Assembly (NCBI RefSeq): GCF_046719765.1
Contig: NZ_JABEBY010000001.1
Span: forward strand, 1-64,000
DNA: 64,000 nucleotides
Direction: 5' to 3'
Source of the DNA: Halonotius sp046719765
Lineage (GTDB): Archaea > Halobacteriota > Halobacteria > Halobacteriales > Haloferacaceae
The translations under genes and the position numbers were made by a program. Below the pieces are notes generated by a model. The model saw only the letters and a list, made by a program, of their open reading frames with translations. It had not been told where the DNA came from and ran no database searches. Of this stretch, positions 52,296 to 61,356 are shown piece after piece. Positions within the stretch are counted from its first letter, which is position 1. Each line of letters begins with the position of its first letter.

Positions 52296-52591
52296 CAGAA
52301 GTGATACTGCTGTCCCTTCCGTTCGACATACGAGTCACGATCCCACAGTCGCCGCTCCCACCCCTCAAATTCGGATTCGAGATATGGAAGCAACTCGGCG
52401 GTGTAGTACGACACCGGCGATGGGATGCCAAAGGCATCGGGGAAACACGCAAGCATGAACGCATCCTCCGTGTCTTCGGCCTCTTTTTCGACCTTCTCAT
52501 ACGCTGGATGGGTGATCATCCCGTGATAGAGCCCGCGAAGCCACTGCTTCAGCGTCGTCCGAAATCGATCGATCCGTTCAGCGAGTCGCAT
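52295..52591 (-). CDS. Small protein coupled to the ArsA-family ATPase
   Basis: 98 residues from the ATG at 52591. Helical and mixed in charge, with MRLAERIDRFRTTLKQWLRGLYHGMITHPAYEKVEKEAEDTEDAFMLACFPDAFGIPSP. Its stop overlaps the ATPase start, so translation is coupled and a shared function is likely. Family not recognised. Confidence 0.78.
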   Translation of the reverse strand: MRLAERIDRFRTTLKQWLRGLYHGMITHPAYEKVEKEAEDTEDAFMLACFPDAFGIPSPVSYYTAELLPYLESEFEGWERRLWDRDSYVERKGQQYHF

Positions 52592-52715
52592 ACCAACTAT
52601 CATGACAAACAACAATTAAAATCTGATGCGGCTCCCCTCTCCTTGGACACACCGCCGTGCACGGAACACGCAGTCTTGGGTGAGAGTTAACGGGGTTCGC
52701 CTGCTACGGTGCGGC

Positions 52716-53921
52716 ATGAGTGATGTGATTCCGGTGACACTCCTCTCTGGAAGTCTTGGTGCAGGGAAGACAACACTGGTGAATCATCTGCTGTCGACAG
52801 CCGACGAAACTGAGCTTGCGGTGTTGGTCAACGATATGGGAAGCGTCAACGTTGATGCCGAACTCGTCGCCGACGGCTCGGAGCTCGATATTGACGACGG
52901 CGTCGCGGAGCTATCGAACGGCTGTATCTGCTGTGAGCTACAGGATGATCTTGAAACTGCAGTCGTCAGGCTGGCCCGCGATCGGTCGTTTGATCATCTC
53001 GTGGTGGAACCGTCGGGCATCTCCGAGCCAGCCCCGATCGCGCAGTTGTTCACGACCGAATCACGCGTCGCCGCCCTGTACGATGTTGACGCCGTTGTCA
53101 CCGTCCTCGACACTCCACTGTTTCTCGACCAGTTCAGTGACACCGCGGTGCCGGAACGCCGGGGCACCGACGCCGATCGACCCCTGTCGGATCTGCTGGT
53201 CGAGCAGGTGGAGCTCTCAAATGTCGTCCTGCTGAATAAGGCCGATCAGTGCACCGACGACGAGTTGACCAAAGCCCGGTCGCTGGTTGGAGGCCTCCAG
53301 CCCACCGCCACACAGATCGAAACCACGTTTTCCGCCGTTGAGCCAGATCGACTGCTCGGGATCGATCGCTTTGCTGCCACCGCCATCGATTCACTACCAG
53401 GGTGGCAGCGAGCACTGGACGAGGAGGAAGCCGAACATGCCCACGATCACAGCGACGAACAGCACGACGGTCACACCCATCCCGACGAGGTGTACGGCGT
53501 TTCGTCGACAACCATCTGTCGCCACCAGCCGGTGTCCCCGGATCAGTTTGCGACATTTCTCCGTGAGTTGCCGACAGGCGTGATTCGGGCGAAAGGAACC
53601 ATCTGGATAGCCGGCAGTGACACCCGGATCACGATCAGCCAAGCAGGGCCATCGATCACAGCGACCGCACAGGGGCCGTGGATCGCCAGCCTCCCAGCCG
53701 TTGACCGTGAGATGTACCGATCAAACCGTCCCGACCTACCGTGGCACGAGGAGCACGGCGACCGCCGCACGGAACTCGTTTTCATCGGTACCGACTACGA
53801 CGAAACAGCCATTGAGACGGGGATGACCAACACGTTCGTTGATACAGAGACAACTGTGTCGCCGGAGTCGCACCCGTTTCCGACCGAGGAAGGCGAGGAG
53901 ACTGTTCTCAGAGAACCCTGA
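52716..53921 (+). CDS. CobW/ZNG1-family GTP-dependent metallochaperone
   Basis: 401 residues from the ATG at 52716; the frame from 52626 adds unrelated residues. Walker A LLSGSLGAGKTTLVNHLL, metal site NGCICCEL (CxCC), Walker B-like HLVVEPSGISEP, NKAD base motif, and a His-rich loop HAHDHSDEQHDGHTH before the CobW C-terminal domain. Such proteins deliver zinc or cobalt to client enzymes at the cost of GTP. Confidence 0.92.
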   Translation: MSDVIPVTLLSGSLGAGKTTLVNHLLSTADETELAVLVNDMGSVNVDAELVADGSELDIDDGVAELSNGCICCELQDDLETAVVRLARDRSFDHLVVEPSGISEPAPIAQLFTTESRVAALYDVDAVVTVLDTPLFLDQFSDTAVPERRGTDADRPLSDLLVEQVELSNVVLLNKADQCTDDELTKARSLVGGLQPTATQIETTFSAVEPDRLLGIDRFAATAIDSLPGWQRALDEEEAEHAHDHSDEQHDGHTHPDEVYGVSSTTICRHQPVSPDQFATFLRELPTGVIRAKGTIWIAGSDTRITISQAGPSITATAQGPWIASLPAVDREMYRSNRPDLPWHEEHGDRRTELVFIGTDYDETAIETGMTNTFVDTETTVSPESHPFPTEEGEETVLREP

Positions 53922-54125
53922 TCAGCAGGCACAGTCGCGCCCGGTGGCTCGCTCAAACCGCATCTCCGCGCCACAGTCCGGACACACCGGCTCGCCGTCT
54001 ACGTCGACATCACGGATGCGGTTGGCACAGTCATCACACCAGTAGGCCCCATTGGAGCCGTCATCGGGACGCTCCGCGGGCGACGGCGAGGAAAGCGCGT
54101 CGGTTAGTGAGTCAAGGAGTCCCAT
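53922..54125 (-). CDS. Small zinc-ribbon protein
   Basis: 67 residues from the ATG at 54125. CDDC and CPDC pairs (YWCDDCANRIRDVDVDGEPVCPDCGAEM) make a zinc ribbon; a further Cys pair ends the chain. Convergent with and touching the metallochaperone gene. Confidence 0.8.
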   Translation of the reverse strand: MGLLDSLTDALSSPSPAERPDDGSNGAYWCDDCANRIRDVDVDGEPVCPDCGAEMRFERATGRDCAC

Positions 54126-54212
54126 ATCCCCGTTGGTGTCAGCCGTACATACAATAATACTGGTGCTGTGTAGACGCACTGCACAACCAGTGAGCGGCAC
54201 AGCCCGTCGTGA

Positions 54213-54530
54213 TCAGACGATCAGGGGGATCGCAAGCCCGACGAACACGACCGCAAGGATAACCATCAACTGAAAGAGTCGCTCGGCGCGCAATCCGACC
54301 GACAGCGCGCGGTCGACGGCCGGCTGAGCCGTCCAGATGTGTCGGTAGTAAGCGACGCCGGCGGCCACAGCGGTCAGCCCGACCGAGGCTGACAGTGCGA
54401 CCGACAACGAGACACCGAGGGCCTGCCCGTACAGCGGGCCAAACGAGAGCAACATGAGAGCCGCAAGCCCGGAGACAACAACGAACGGAACCGGATCAAC
54501 GGCGACGCCGTCACGATTGGAGGGGTGCAT
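54213..54530 (-). CDS. Small membrane protein
   Basis: 105 residues with three hydrophobic helices (PFVVVSGLAALMLLSFGPLYG, LSVALSASVGLTAVAAGVAYY, LFQLMVILAVVFVGLAIPLIV). No family recognised. Confidence 0.72.
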   Translation of the reverse strand: MHPSNRDGVAVDPVPFVVVSGLAALMLLSFGPLYGQALGVSLSVALSASVGLTAVAAGVAYYRHIWTAQPAVDRALSVGLRAERLFQLMVILAVVFVGLAIPLIV

Positions 54531-54587
54531 ACCCGCTGTAGGGGCGGCGGCATCAAAAACTAAGTGTCAAACGAAAGATGATGTGGT

Positions 54588-54803
54588 ATGAGTGCCGATG
54601 ACGGTGGTTTTGGCGAAGGGATCGCGACATCGGATGGCGATCCGCGTGTGCTCCTTGGACTGAACGCCGTGTTGTCGACGCTGCTCGGCTGGACGCTCAT
54701 CGGCGGCCTCTCGTTTCTTGACGTGGTGGCGTTTTCGGCCATCAACGTCGCTACGGCAGCGATCCTCATATTTACGCTGACCTATGCGGTGACGATGACG
54801 TGA
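54588..54803 (+). CDS. Small membrane protein
   Basis: 71 residues: a polar N-terminus, then two hydrophobic spans (VLSTLLGWTLIGGLSFLDVVAF and AINVATAAILIFTLTYAVTM). No family recognised. Divergent from the preceding small membrane protein; the 57-base gap would have to hold both promoters. Confidence 0.62.
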   Translation: MSADDGGFGEGIATSDGDPRVLLGLNAVLSTLLGWTLIGGLSFLDVVAFSAINVATAAILIFTLTYAVTMT

Positions 54804-54813
54804 GTGGTCGTCG

Positions 54814-55032
54814 TTACCGATTGTAGGTCAACTGTTGGGCGACCTCATTGAGCCGAGTCGTCACTCGACCAAGCCACGCCCCGGGAGCGACGCGACTGAG
54901 AGTGGTCTCGGAAACCTCAATCTGATCACCGGTAAGGGGGTCTCGATCCGCGTTCGACTCGTCGTCGGCAACGGCGTCGACAACGGTCGACATCGAACAC
55001 CGACCACAGGCTTCAGTTTGTGTATCACTCAT
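54814..55032 (-). CDS. Hypothetical small protein
   Basis: 72 residues with an N-terminal CGRC (residues 9-12), an acidic middle and a helical end. Family unknown. Divergent from the next gene with about 70 AT-rich bases between them. Confidence 0.6.
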   Translation of the reverse strand: MSDTQTEACGRCSMSTVVDAVADDESNADRDPLTGDQIEVSETTLSRVAPGAWLGRVTTRLNEVAQQLTYNR

Positions 55033-55101
55033 TGATGATCGTGTAGAATTTCTGGAAACTTAAATCTCCCCGCCGGGTTTTTGTATCTACTTTCTGTGTA
55101 G

Positions 55102-55710
55102 GTGGCTGTGAGCAGAGAGGCCGAAGAGGTACCAGCGGCGATCCGTGAGGCCGTTCCCGAGTGGAACGATGAGTATCTATCAGCGGTTGCCGGACGGCTG
55201 TTGTACAACTACGACCTCGAAAAAGACTATGCGGCAGCCGGCCGGGAATGGCGACTGTACGGGGAGTTTCGCGCCAAAACGCAAAAGCAGTTCTTCCACC
55301 CAGCATTGAGCTATGCCGATCATGAAACCGAAGAGCACCTGTTTGTCCAACGGATCGATCGCCCGACTGTCGAGACGTTGCAGACGTTCGTCGATGAAGG
55401 CCACGACCTTGCTGATGCGTGGATCGAGCCAAGTGAGGAACATTACGGTACCGACATCACGTTCGTTGTCATCGCCGAGGCCATCCCGGATGCAGTCGCC
55501 GACTACGTGTCTGACTTCCGGGATCGGACGCTGCTGAAGTTTGGCTACTACGGTCACTACGAGGTGAATCTCATTGTCGTGGCTCCCGATGCCGAGAACT
55601 GCGTTGCCAGCCAGACAGCCGATGCCGCGGCAGCCTTCCGGCTCTGGGATGATGTGCCCGAATCGGATGAAGGATTGCTCTCACAGGTTGCAAAGCGGTT
55701 CTGGCGATAG
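55102..55710 (+). CDS. Conserved haloarchaeal hypothetical protein
   Basis: 202 residues from a GTG at 55102 (a second GTG at 55108 is equally possible). Soluble alpha/beta protein: DEYLSAVAGRLLYNYDLEKDYAAAGREWRLYGEF, then DITFVVIAEAIPDAVADYVSDF and GYYGHYEVNLIVVAPDAENC. No catalytic motif recognised. Confidence 0.78.
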   Translation: MAVSREAEEVPAAIREAVPEWNDEYLSAVAGRLLYNYDLEKDYAAAGREWRLYGEFRAKTQKQFFHPALSYADHETEEHLFVQRIDRPTVETLQTFVDEGHDLADAWIEPSEEHYGTDITFVVIAEAIPDAVADYVSDFRDRTLLKFGYYGHYEVNLIVVAPDAENCVASQTADAAAAFRLWDDVPESDEGLLSQVAKRFWR

Positions 55711-55785
55711 CACCGCAACCCACACGAATCTTCACCTGTGACTGCAGGAGTCATGCCATTCCACGAAAAATAGCGGAGCGACAGC

Positions 55786-57675
55786 TTAGTCGTCGCTTGG
55801 ATTCACCGCGGCGCGGTCGGTTCCGGATCGCACCTCTTGGATGTTCCGGTAGCCGATGCGCACCAACGACAACGCGAGCGTAATCAACACCAGCCCGAGG
55901 ATGGCTTGCACCGCCGAGGAGGCGAGTGCTTCCGCCGCAAGGGGCTCCTCTAGCGCGCCGGTGAAATGGAGATAGAGGTTGCTGTACAGATTCTCGTAGA
56001 ACACCAACCATGCGAGTCCAAGCACGGTGATAGTTACCATCAACGCCATCGGGACACCGGTAGTGGCGAGCTGTTTCGTCGCATCCCAGTTGGCGATCCA
56101 AACGGTTCCCGTGAGCAAGGCGAGAGCGGCCAACAGCTGGTTGGCACCACCGAACAGTGCCCACAGCGTCACCCACTGGCCGGAGACAACGAGCAGGTAG
56201 GCTGGAATGGTCTGCACCAGCGGATTGGTGTAGCGGCCACGGGCAATCGAGCCGATCTTGTCGAGCAGGGTGTCTTCCTGCGTCGGATTGAGCCCCGTGT
56301 CGGTTTGACCGGCCGGGAGCCCGACGATCTCTTCCATCATGTAGCGGCCAAGGCGAACCGCGGTGTCGGTTGAGGTTAGCAGGAAGCTAACCAGGACGAG
56401 TGCCATAAAGACGGCTCCGACCGTTTCTGGGATGCCAAGGCTCGTGAGGATCACCCCACCACCGGAGGCGAAGTTCGGGAGTGCGGCACCGATCCCGCCA
56501 GCAGGATCCGCGAAGCCCCACACGGCGAGTGCCGACAGAGCGACCGATGCCAGCAGTCCCTCACCGAGCATCCCGCCGTAGCCGATCAGTCGGGCGTCGG
56601 TCTCCTTGTCCAGTTGCTTGGCTGTCGTCCCTGAGGAGACCAGCGAGTGGAAGCCACTGATCGTCCCACAGGCGATCGTGATAAACAGCAGTGGGAACAG
56701 CGGTAAGAACACGCCTTCAACGCCCCAGAAGCCGTTGAACGCCCCGAGCGAGGAGTCGATCACGAGCGGCTCGGTTGACGTGCCCAACAACGTTCCAACG
56801 ATGATCGCAACGATCGCACCGCCAACACCCGCGTACAGCAGGAACGATGAGAGATAATCCCGAGGCTGAAGCAACGTCCAAACCGGGAGCGCGCTGGCGA
56901 TAGCGGCGTACACCATCACAACTGGGATCCATGCTGCCGTGTTGGCACCGAGTGCTGCTGCTCCGGGCACCCACTGGCCGGCACCGCCGAGTAGGACGAT
57001 CACACCGAGTTCTGCCGTCCGTTCGGCGGTCGGCTCGAACAAGGCAACTGGGTACTCCATCCCAACCCAGACAGCACCGAACACACCCGCAACGAAGACG
57101 ACTGTTCCAGGGATAAATGGACCATCAAACTGGTACAAGTAGAGGCCGAACAGCAGTGCTAAGCCGATATACACGGTCGAAGCTGTCGACACCTCGGGAT
57201 ACGCGTTGAACACGATGCCAACGACAAGCGCAAACACCGCCACGACGAGAATGATCGTCAGGAAGGCGAACCACAGCAGCATCTGTTTGCCACGCTCGCC
57301 AACGTACTCACCGATAATGTATCCGATCGACTTCCCCTCGTGGCGGAGCGACCCTGACAACGAGATGAAGTCATGAACAGCCCCCATCAACGGATTCCCG
57401 ATCGCAATCCACAGCAGCGCGGGTACCCAACCCCACACCGCACCGGCCGTGATCGGGCCAACGATGGGAGCTCCACCAGCGATACTTGAGAAGTGGTGGC
57501 CAAGCAATACCGGTTTCTTTGAGGGGACATACTCCTGTCCATCCTCATACTTGTGTGCCGGTGTTTCCGCGTCCTCGTCCAGTTCAACGAACTGTGACAG
57601 GTACCGTGAGTACCCGAGATATCCCACGGTGAACGTTACCAATGCTGCAACGATGATCCAGATCACCTGTGTCAT
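55786..57675 (-). CDS. cstA: Carbon starvation protein CstA-family transporter
   Basis: 629 residues, about 16 membrane helices. Signatures GHHFSSIAGGAPIVGPITAGAVWGWVPALLWI, GNPLMGAVHDFISLSGSLRHEGKSIGYIIGEYVG and CGTISGFHSLVSSGTTAKQLDKETDARLIGYGGMLGEGLLA are diagnostic. Bacterial relatives take up pyruvate or peptides. Pyruvate would suit the porAB operon here, but the substrate in haloarchaea is inferred. Confidence 0.93.
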   Translation of the reverse strand: MTQVIWIIVAALVTFTVGYLGYSRYLSQFVELDEDAETPAHKYEDGQEYVPSKKPVLLGHHFSSIAGGAPIVGPITAGAVWGWVPALLWIAIGNPLMGAVHDFISLSGSLRHEGKSIGYIIGEYVGERGKQMLLWFAFLTIILVVAVFALVVGIVFNAYPEVSTASTVYIGLALLFGLYLYQFDGPFIPGTVVFVAGVFGAVWVGMEYPVALFEPTAERTAELGVIVLLGGAGQWVPGAAALGANTAAWIPVVMVYAAIASALPVWTLLQPRDYLSSFLLYAGVGGAIVAIIVGTLLGTSTEPLVIDSSLGAFNGFWGVEGVFLPLFPLLFITIACGTISGFHSLVSSGTTAKQLDKETDARLIGYGGMLGEGLLASVALSALAVWGFADPAGGIGAALPNFASGGGVILTSLGIPETVGAVFMALVLVSFLLTSTDTAVRLGRYMMEEIVGLPAGQTDTGLNPTQEDTLLDKIGSIARGRYTNPLVQTIPAYLLVVSGQWVTLWALFGGANQLLAALALLTGTVWIANWDATKQLATTGVPMALMVTITVLGLAWLVFYENLYSNLYLHFTGALEEPLAAEALASSAVQAILGLVLITLALSLVRIGYRNIQEVRSGTDRAAVNPSDD

Positions 57676-57862
57676 TCGGTAACACCATTACTGTGAACTA
57701 TTTATCATTACTTAGTCCTTGCCCAACTTTAATGAAATAATACGCTTAGATCCGGATTTGCAGCCCGATTTTTATACATATTCCAGCGTGCCTCGGTATG
57801 GCCGCTCAACACCCCGAAACAACTCCCGCAACTGCTATCGCGTGCCCGACTCGGCGTCGCCG

Positions 57863-58201
57863 TCAGTACAACGAAAGGTGGCCGGTGACGCCGTCAACCT
57901 GTTCCTCGTCACCAGGACCGACCGCAACCGTCGTCGCCGTCCCCGAATCAAGTTGCGTGTGGCCGGCATCACGGATGACCGCGTTCGGCAGTCCCTTGAC
58001 GCGTGCTGCCTCGGCCAGCTCAAACAGCGCGGACTCGCCGTCGACCTTGACAACGACTTTCTTTTGGCCGCCGCCTTTCCATGCCTTCCGTGTTTTTGGG
58101 TCGGTGTCCTCGTAGGCCGACAGCGACGCGTGGGCGACCTGGGCGGCAAGTTTGCCCTGGCCCATCCCGAGATCGGTGCGAGCGGCGATGACCTGTTTCA
58201 T
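57863..58201 (-). CDS. pth2: Peptidyl-tRNA hydrolase, archaeal type
   Basis: 112 residues, the usual Pth2 length. MKQVIAARTDLGMGQGKLAAQVAHASLSAY, KKVVVKVDGESALFELAEAARVKGLPNAVIRDAGHTQLDSGTATTVAVGP includes the catalytic region and the conserved DAGxTQ. It frees tRNA from stalled peptidyl-tRNA. Confidence 0.96.
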   Translation of the reverse strand: MKQVIAARTDLGMGQGKLAAQVAHASLSAYEDTDPKTRKAWKGGGQKKVVVKVDGESALFELAEAARVKGLPNAVIRDAGHTQLDSGTATTVAVGPGDEEQVDGVTGHLSLY

Positions 58202-58307
58202 ACCCAGTGTTGCGATGGCGTCGCCAAGAGGCTATGGATCGGCACGCCGAGCGAGATCGCTGGCGGATTACGTTGGTTTTTAGCCGGCTGGCCGCACTCT
58301 GAGAGGC

Positions 58308-60329
58308 ATGATCCTCTCGGATACCGATCTGCTCGAACGCTTGGAGGAGGGTGACCTCGTCGTCGACCCCATCGACGATCTCGACACCCAAGTCCAGCCG
58401 GCGAGCATCGACATGCGGCTCGGCTCCGAATTCCTTGAATTCCAGCGCACCAACATCCCCTGTATTCACCCCGACCGCGCCGACGAGGTCGATGAGTACG
58501 TCCGAGAAACCTACGTCGAAGAAGGCGAGGAGTTCATTCTCCATCCTGGTGATTTCGTGCTCGGGACAACGAAGGAACGTGTTGAGATCCCATCCGATCT
58601 TGTTGCCACTGTTGAGGGCCGCTCATCGCTGGGCCGTCTTGCGGTTGTGGTGCATGCGTCGCTGCCGTACGACGAGGAGGTCTTCCTCTGGACGCCGGCC
58701 GACGGGTTCGGGTTCTACGAGATCGGCGAGATCGTCGAGAACGAACAGCCCGCGCATGCCGTGTCGTTCGACCCGAAAACCCTGCGCGTCAGCACCCATC
58801 GGGTCTCCGACTACATCGAAAACCCGACGAAACGCATCTACCGCGTCGAACTCGAATCCGGACGCGAGGTGTTGGTGACACGCGACCACAACCTGTTTAC
58901 CCTCGACGAACACGGCGGCGTCACACGGATCGAAAGCGAAGCGGCCGAGGGCGAACTCGTGATGACGCCCGGCGAACTCCCCGAAGCCGAGACCGAAACG
59001 CCGACCATCGACCTCCTTGACCGCCTCGACAACGACGACCTCACTGTCTACGCGTCAGATGGGCTCGGCGCGGTCGATTGGGAGTCGGTTCCACAGGGAT
59101 CGAAAGACCACTACCAACAGCAGTCGAGCGCGCCGGCAACCGCGGTCACGCCGACGGCTGCACCCGCCGACCTCGATGTTGCGTTCAAACAGAGCACGCT
59201 TCGGCTTCCTCGTAATCTCCCCGTCACCGAGGAATTCGGCTGGTGTCTCGGCTTCTATATCGCCGAGGGGTACGCCCGCCGGAAACAGGTCGTCGTTAAC
59301 AACCAAACCGAGGCCTACGTCGAGCGGTTCGCCGACTTCTTTGCGTCGTGGGACGCATCGCTGTCGTGGGACGAACACGACAGTGGTGTGACTGCCGTCA
59401 CCGTCTGTTCGGCCCTCTGGTCAGCAATCGTGCGCGACCTCTGTGGCAGCGGGGGCGAAAAGACGATCCCGGACGCGGCGTGGGACTGGCCGACGCCCGT
59501 GCTTGAATCCCTCTACGAGGGGCTGATCGACGGCGACGGCAGCCGGCGCGAGAACCGAGATACCCTCTATACGGCCAATTCGGAGTTGGCCAACCGCGCC
59601 GCGTATCTTGGCACGCGGCTCGGCTACACCACCTCGCTGTACAGCCGCGACCGCGAGATGTACATCGAACCGAGCGACTGTTACAACGAGATGACCGAGT
59701 GGTGTGTTGATTTCTCGATGGACGCCCACAAACGCGGCCAGTACGTCCCGACGCCGAGCGCGCTACTCCGGGAGTATCGCACCGAGGCCGGGCTCACGAT
59801 GGCCGACGCAGCCGACGCGATGGGCTACAGCTCGAAATCGAGCATCTCGAACGTCGAGAACCGCGAGTACGAGTCGGTAAAGCGCGACACGCTCGAACGC
59901 TTCCGCGCGATCTACGCCGACGCCGGTGTCGATACGGCCCGCCTTGATGATCTGCTCGACGGCGACATCGTCTTCGACCGGGTAGCCGCGGTCGAGAAAA
60001 CCGACCGCGTTGAACCGACCTACGATCTCGAAGTCCAACCGCGCGGCCGGGTTATCGAGAACTTCCTCGGCGGCCGCGGCGGCGTCTTCCTCTCGAATAC
60101 CGCCGGCTTCGTCGATCCGGGGTACCGGGGGCAGATCACGCTGGAACTCTCGAATCTCGGCGCCGCGCCGGTCGCGCTCTCGCCGGGGATGAGAGTCTCC
60201 CAACTCGTCTTTACTGAACTGAAATCTGAATCGACGCGTCCGTATGGGGCCGAGCGCGGCTCGAAGTATCAGGATCAGGACGGCCCAAAAGCCTCGAAGA
60301 TTCAGGATGACCCCGAGTTCGAACGCTGA
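58308..60329 (+). CDS. dcd: dCTP deaminase interrupted by an intein
   Basis: 673 residues as translated. The N-extein (1-117) has QPASIDMRLGSEF and EGRSSLGRLAVVVHA. The C-extein (598-673) resumes with TAGFVDPGYRGQITLELSNLG and GMRVSQLVFTEL. Joined, they give a 193-residue enzyme, normal for Dcd, in which the intein splits the active-site region between the Ser/Arg loop and the catalytic Glu segment. The enzyme deaminates dCTP to dUTP, feeding thymidylate synthesis together with ThyA. It is inactive unless spliced. Confidence 0.93.
   Translation: MILSDTDLLERLEEGDLVVDPIDDLDTQVQPASIDMRLGSEFLEFQRTNIPCIHPDRADEVDEYVRETYVEEGEEFILHPGDFVLGTTKERVEIPSDLVATVEGRSSLGRLAVVVHASLPYDEEVFLWTPADGFGFYEIGEIVENEQPAHAVSFDPKTLRVSTHRVSDYIENPTKRIYRVELESGREVLVTRDHNLFTLDEHGGVTRIESEAAEGELVMTPGELPEAETETPTIDLLDRLDNDDLTVYASDGLGAVDWESVPQGSKDHYQQQSSAPATAVTPTAAPADLDVAFKQSTLRLPRNLPVTEEFGWCLGFYIAEGYARRKQVVVNNQTEAYVERFADFFASWDASLSWDEHDSGVTAVTVCSALWSAIVRDLCGSGGEKTIPDAAWDWPTPVLESLYEGLIDGDGSRRENRDTLYTANSELANRAAYLGTRLGYTTSLYSRDREMYIEPSDCYNEMTEWCVDFSMDAHKRGQYVPTPSALLREYRTEAGLTMADAADAMGYSSKSSISNVENREYESVKRDTLERFRAIYADAGVDTARLDDLLDGDIVFDRVAAVEKTDRVEPTYDLEVQPRGRVIENFLGGRGGVFLSNTAGFVDPGYRGQITLELSNLGAAPVALSPGMRVSQLVFTELKSESTRPYGAERGSKYQDQDGPKASKIQDDPEFER
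58659..60098 (+). other. Intein with LAGLIDADG-like and HTH domains in dcd
   Basis: 480 residues, from Ser118 to Asn597, with Thr598 as the +1 nucleophile. Block A starts SLPYDEEVFL. Block B has TRDH at 191-194. Two dodecapeptide-type motifs, CLGFYIAEG (313-321) and LYEGLIDGDG (402-411), mark a homing endonuclease. An XRE-like helix-turn-helix lies at about 485-535. Block F is YDLEVQ (572-577). Block G reads FLSN|T: the usual penultimate His is Ser596. The borders are fixed by the extein alignment. Confidence 0.92.
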
Positions 60330-60387
60330 ACGCCGGACGAACGACAAACCACGACACTGATATCGGTTGCCCGGCAAGACACAGAGT

Positions 60388-61296
60388 ATGAAATTCATCG
60401 AGGAACTGGTCGTCGAGGAGTTCCTGCCGACGATCCGGTCGCTGCTGGCCGAATCCCTCCGCGACCGCGGGCTCACCCAACGCGAGGTCGCCGACGCCCT
60501 CGGCATCAGTCAGTCGGCCGTCTCAAAATACGCCCACGGCGAGGTCGCCCACAACGAGACCATCGCGGCCGACGATCGCGTCGTCGAGTTGGTCGAACGC
60601 GTCGCCGACAGGTTGGCGACCGGCGATATGAGTCGCGTGCAGGCCCTTGTCGAAATCGAGGTGTTGATCCGCCAGCTCGAAGATGGCGACCTGCTGGCTG
60701 ACCTCCACGAAAACGCGATGCCGGAGCTTGCGGAGGCTGATATCGACTTCTCCGTGCACGACCCTGACAGCCGCATTCGACAGACAGAGCAGGTGCGCTC
60801 CTCGGTGCGCCGCGGGCTGCGCACGCTGACGAGCATGAGCGGGTTTGCAACCCTCATTCCGAATGTCGGCTCGAATCTCGTCGAGTGCCTCCCGGAAGGA
60901 ACTACCGTCGACGACGTAGCCGGCGTGCCGGGCCGGATCTTCGATATCAAGGGCCGCGCAACCGTCCCCGCCGAGCCGGAGTTCGGCGTCAGCGAACACG
61001 CCGCCTCGGTGTTGCTTGCGACCCGCGAGCACGGCGTCGACGTACGTGCTGGCCTCAACATCGCCTACGACGAAGAGCTGATCGCCGACTTCGCAGCGGC
61101 CGGCTACAGCACCATCGAATTCGATTCGGAGGCCAGCGAGGAGTTGGCGGCGACCATCGGCGAGGCTGTCGCCGACGCCGACCTGACCGAGACATTCGTG
61201 CTCTATCAGACCGGCGACTACGGGATCGAACCGATCTCGTACGTGCTCGGCCCCGACGCGCCGACGGTCGCCGCGGTCGTCCGCGATGTCGTGTAA
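60388..61296 (+). CDS. ThiR-type thiamine regulator: HTH plus ThiN-like domain
   Basis: 302 residues from the ATG at 60388. The N-terminal HTH is LTQREVADALGISQSAVSKYAHGEV. The C-terminal half (about 130-302) resembles the ThiN thiamine-phosphate synthase domain (MSGFATLIPNVGSNLVECLPEGTTVDDVAGVPGRIFDIKGRA and PEFGVSEHAASVLLATREHGVDVRAGLNIAYDE). As known for archaeal ThiR, the ThiN domain probably senses thiamine phosphates while the HTH represses thi genes. The convergent neighbour is thi4. Confidence 0.85.
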   Translation: MKFIEELVVEEFLPTIRSLLAESLRDRGLTQREVADALGISQSAVSKYAHGEVAHNETIAADDRVVELVERVADRLATGDMSRVQALVEIEVLIRQLEDGDLLADLHENAMPELAEADIDFSVHDPDSRIRQTEQVRSSVRRGLRTLTSMSGFATLIPNVGSNLVECLPEGTTVDDVAGVPGRIFDIKGRATVPAEPEFGVSEHAASVLLATREHGVDVRAGLNIAYDEELIADFAAAGYSTIEFDSEASEELAATIGEAVADADLTETFVLYQTGDYGIEPISYVLGPDAPTVAAVVRDVV

Positions 61297-61356
61297 GGTA
61301 GCGATGGATGGACGGTGTGTCAGCGGGAACCAGCCGCTATCGGCTGTCGGTCGTCG

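Noticed and set aside
55751..56176. A second minus-strand frame at the cstA 3' end, as possible frameshifted cstA
   Set aside because: cstA is intact to its normal C-terminus in its own frame, so the overlapping frame is a shadow.
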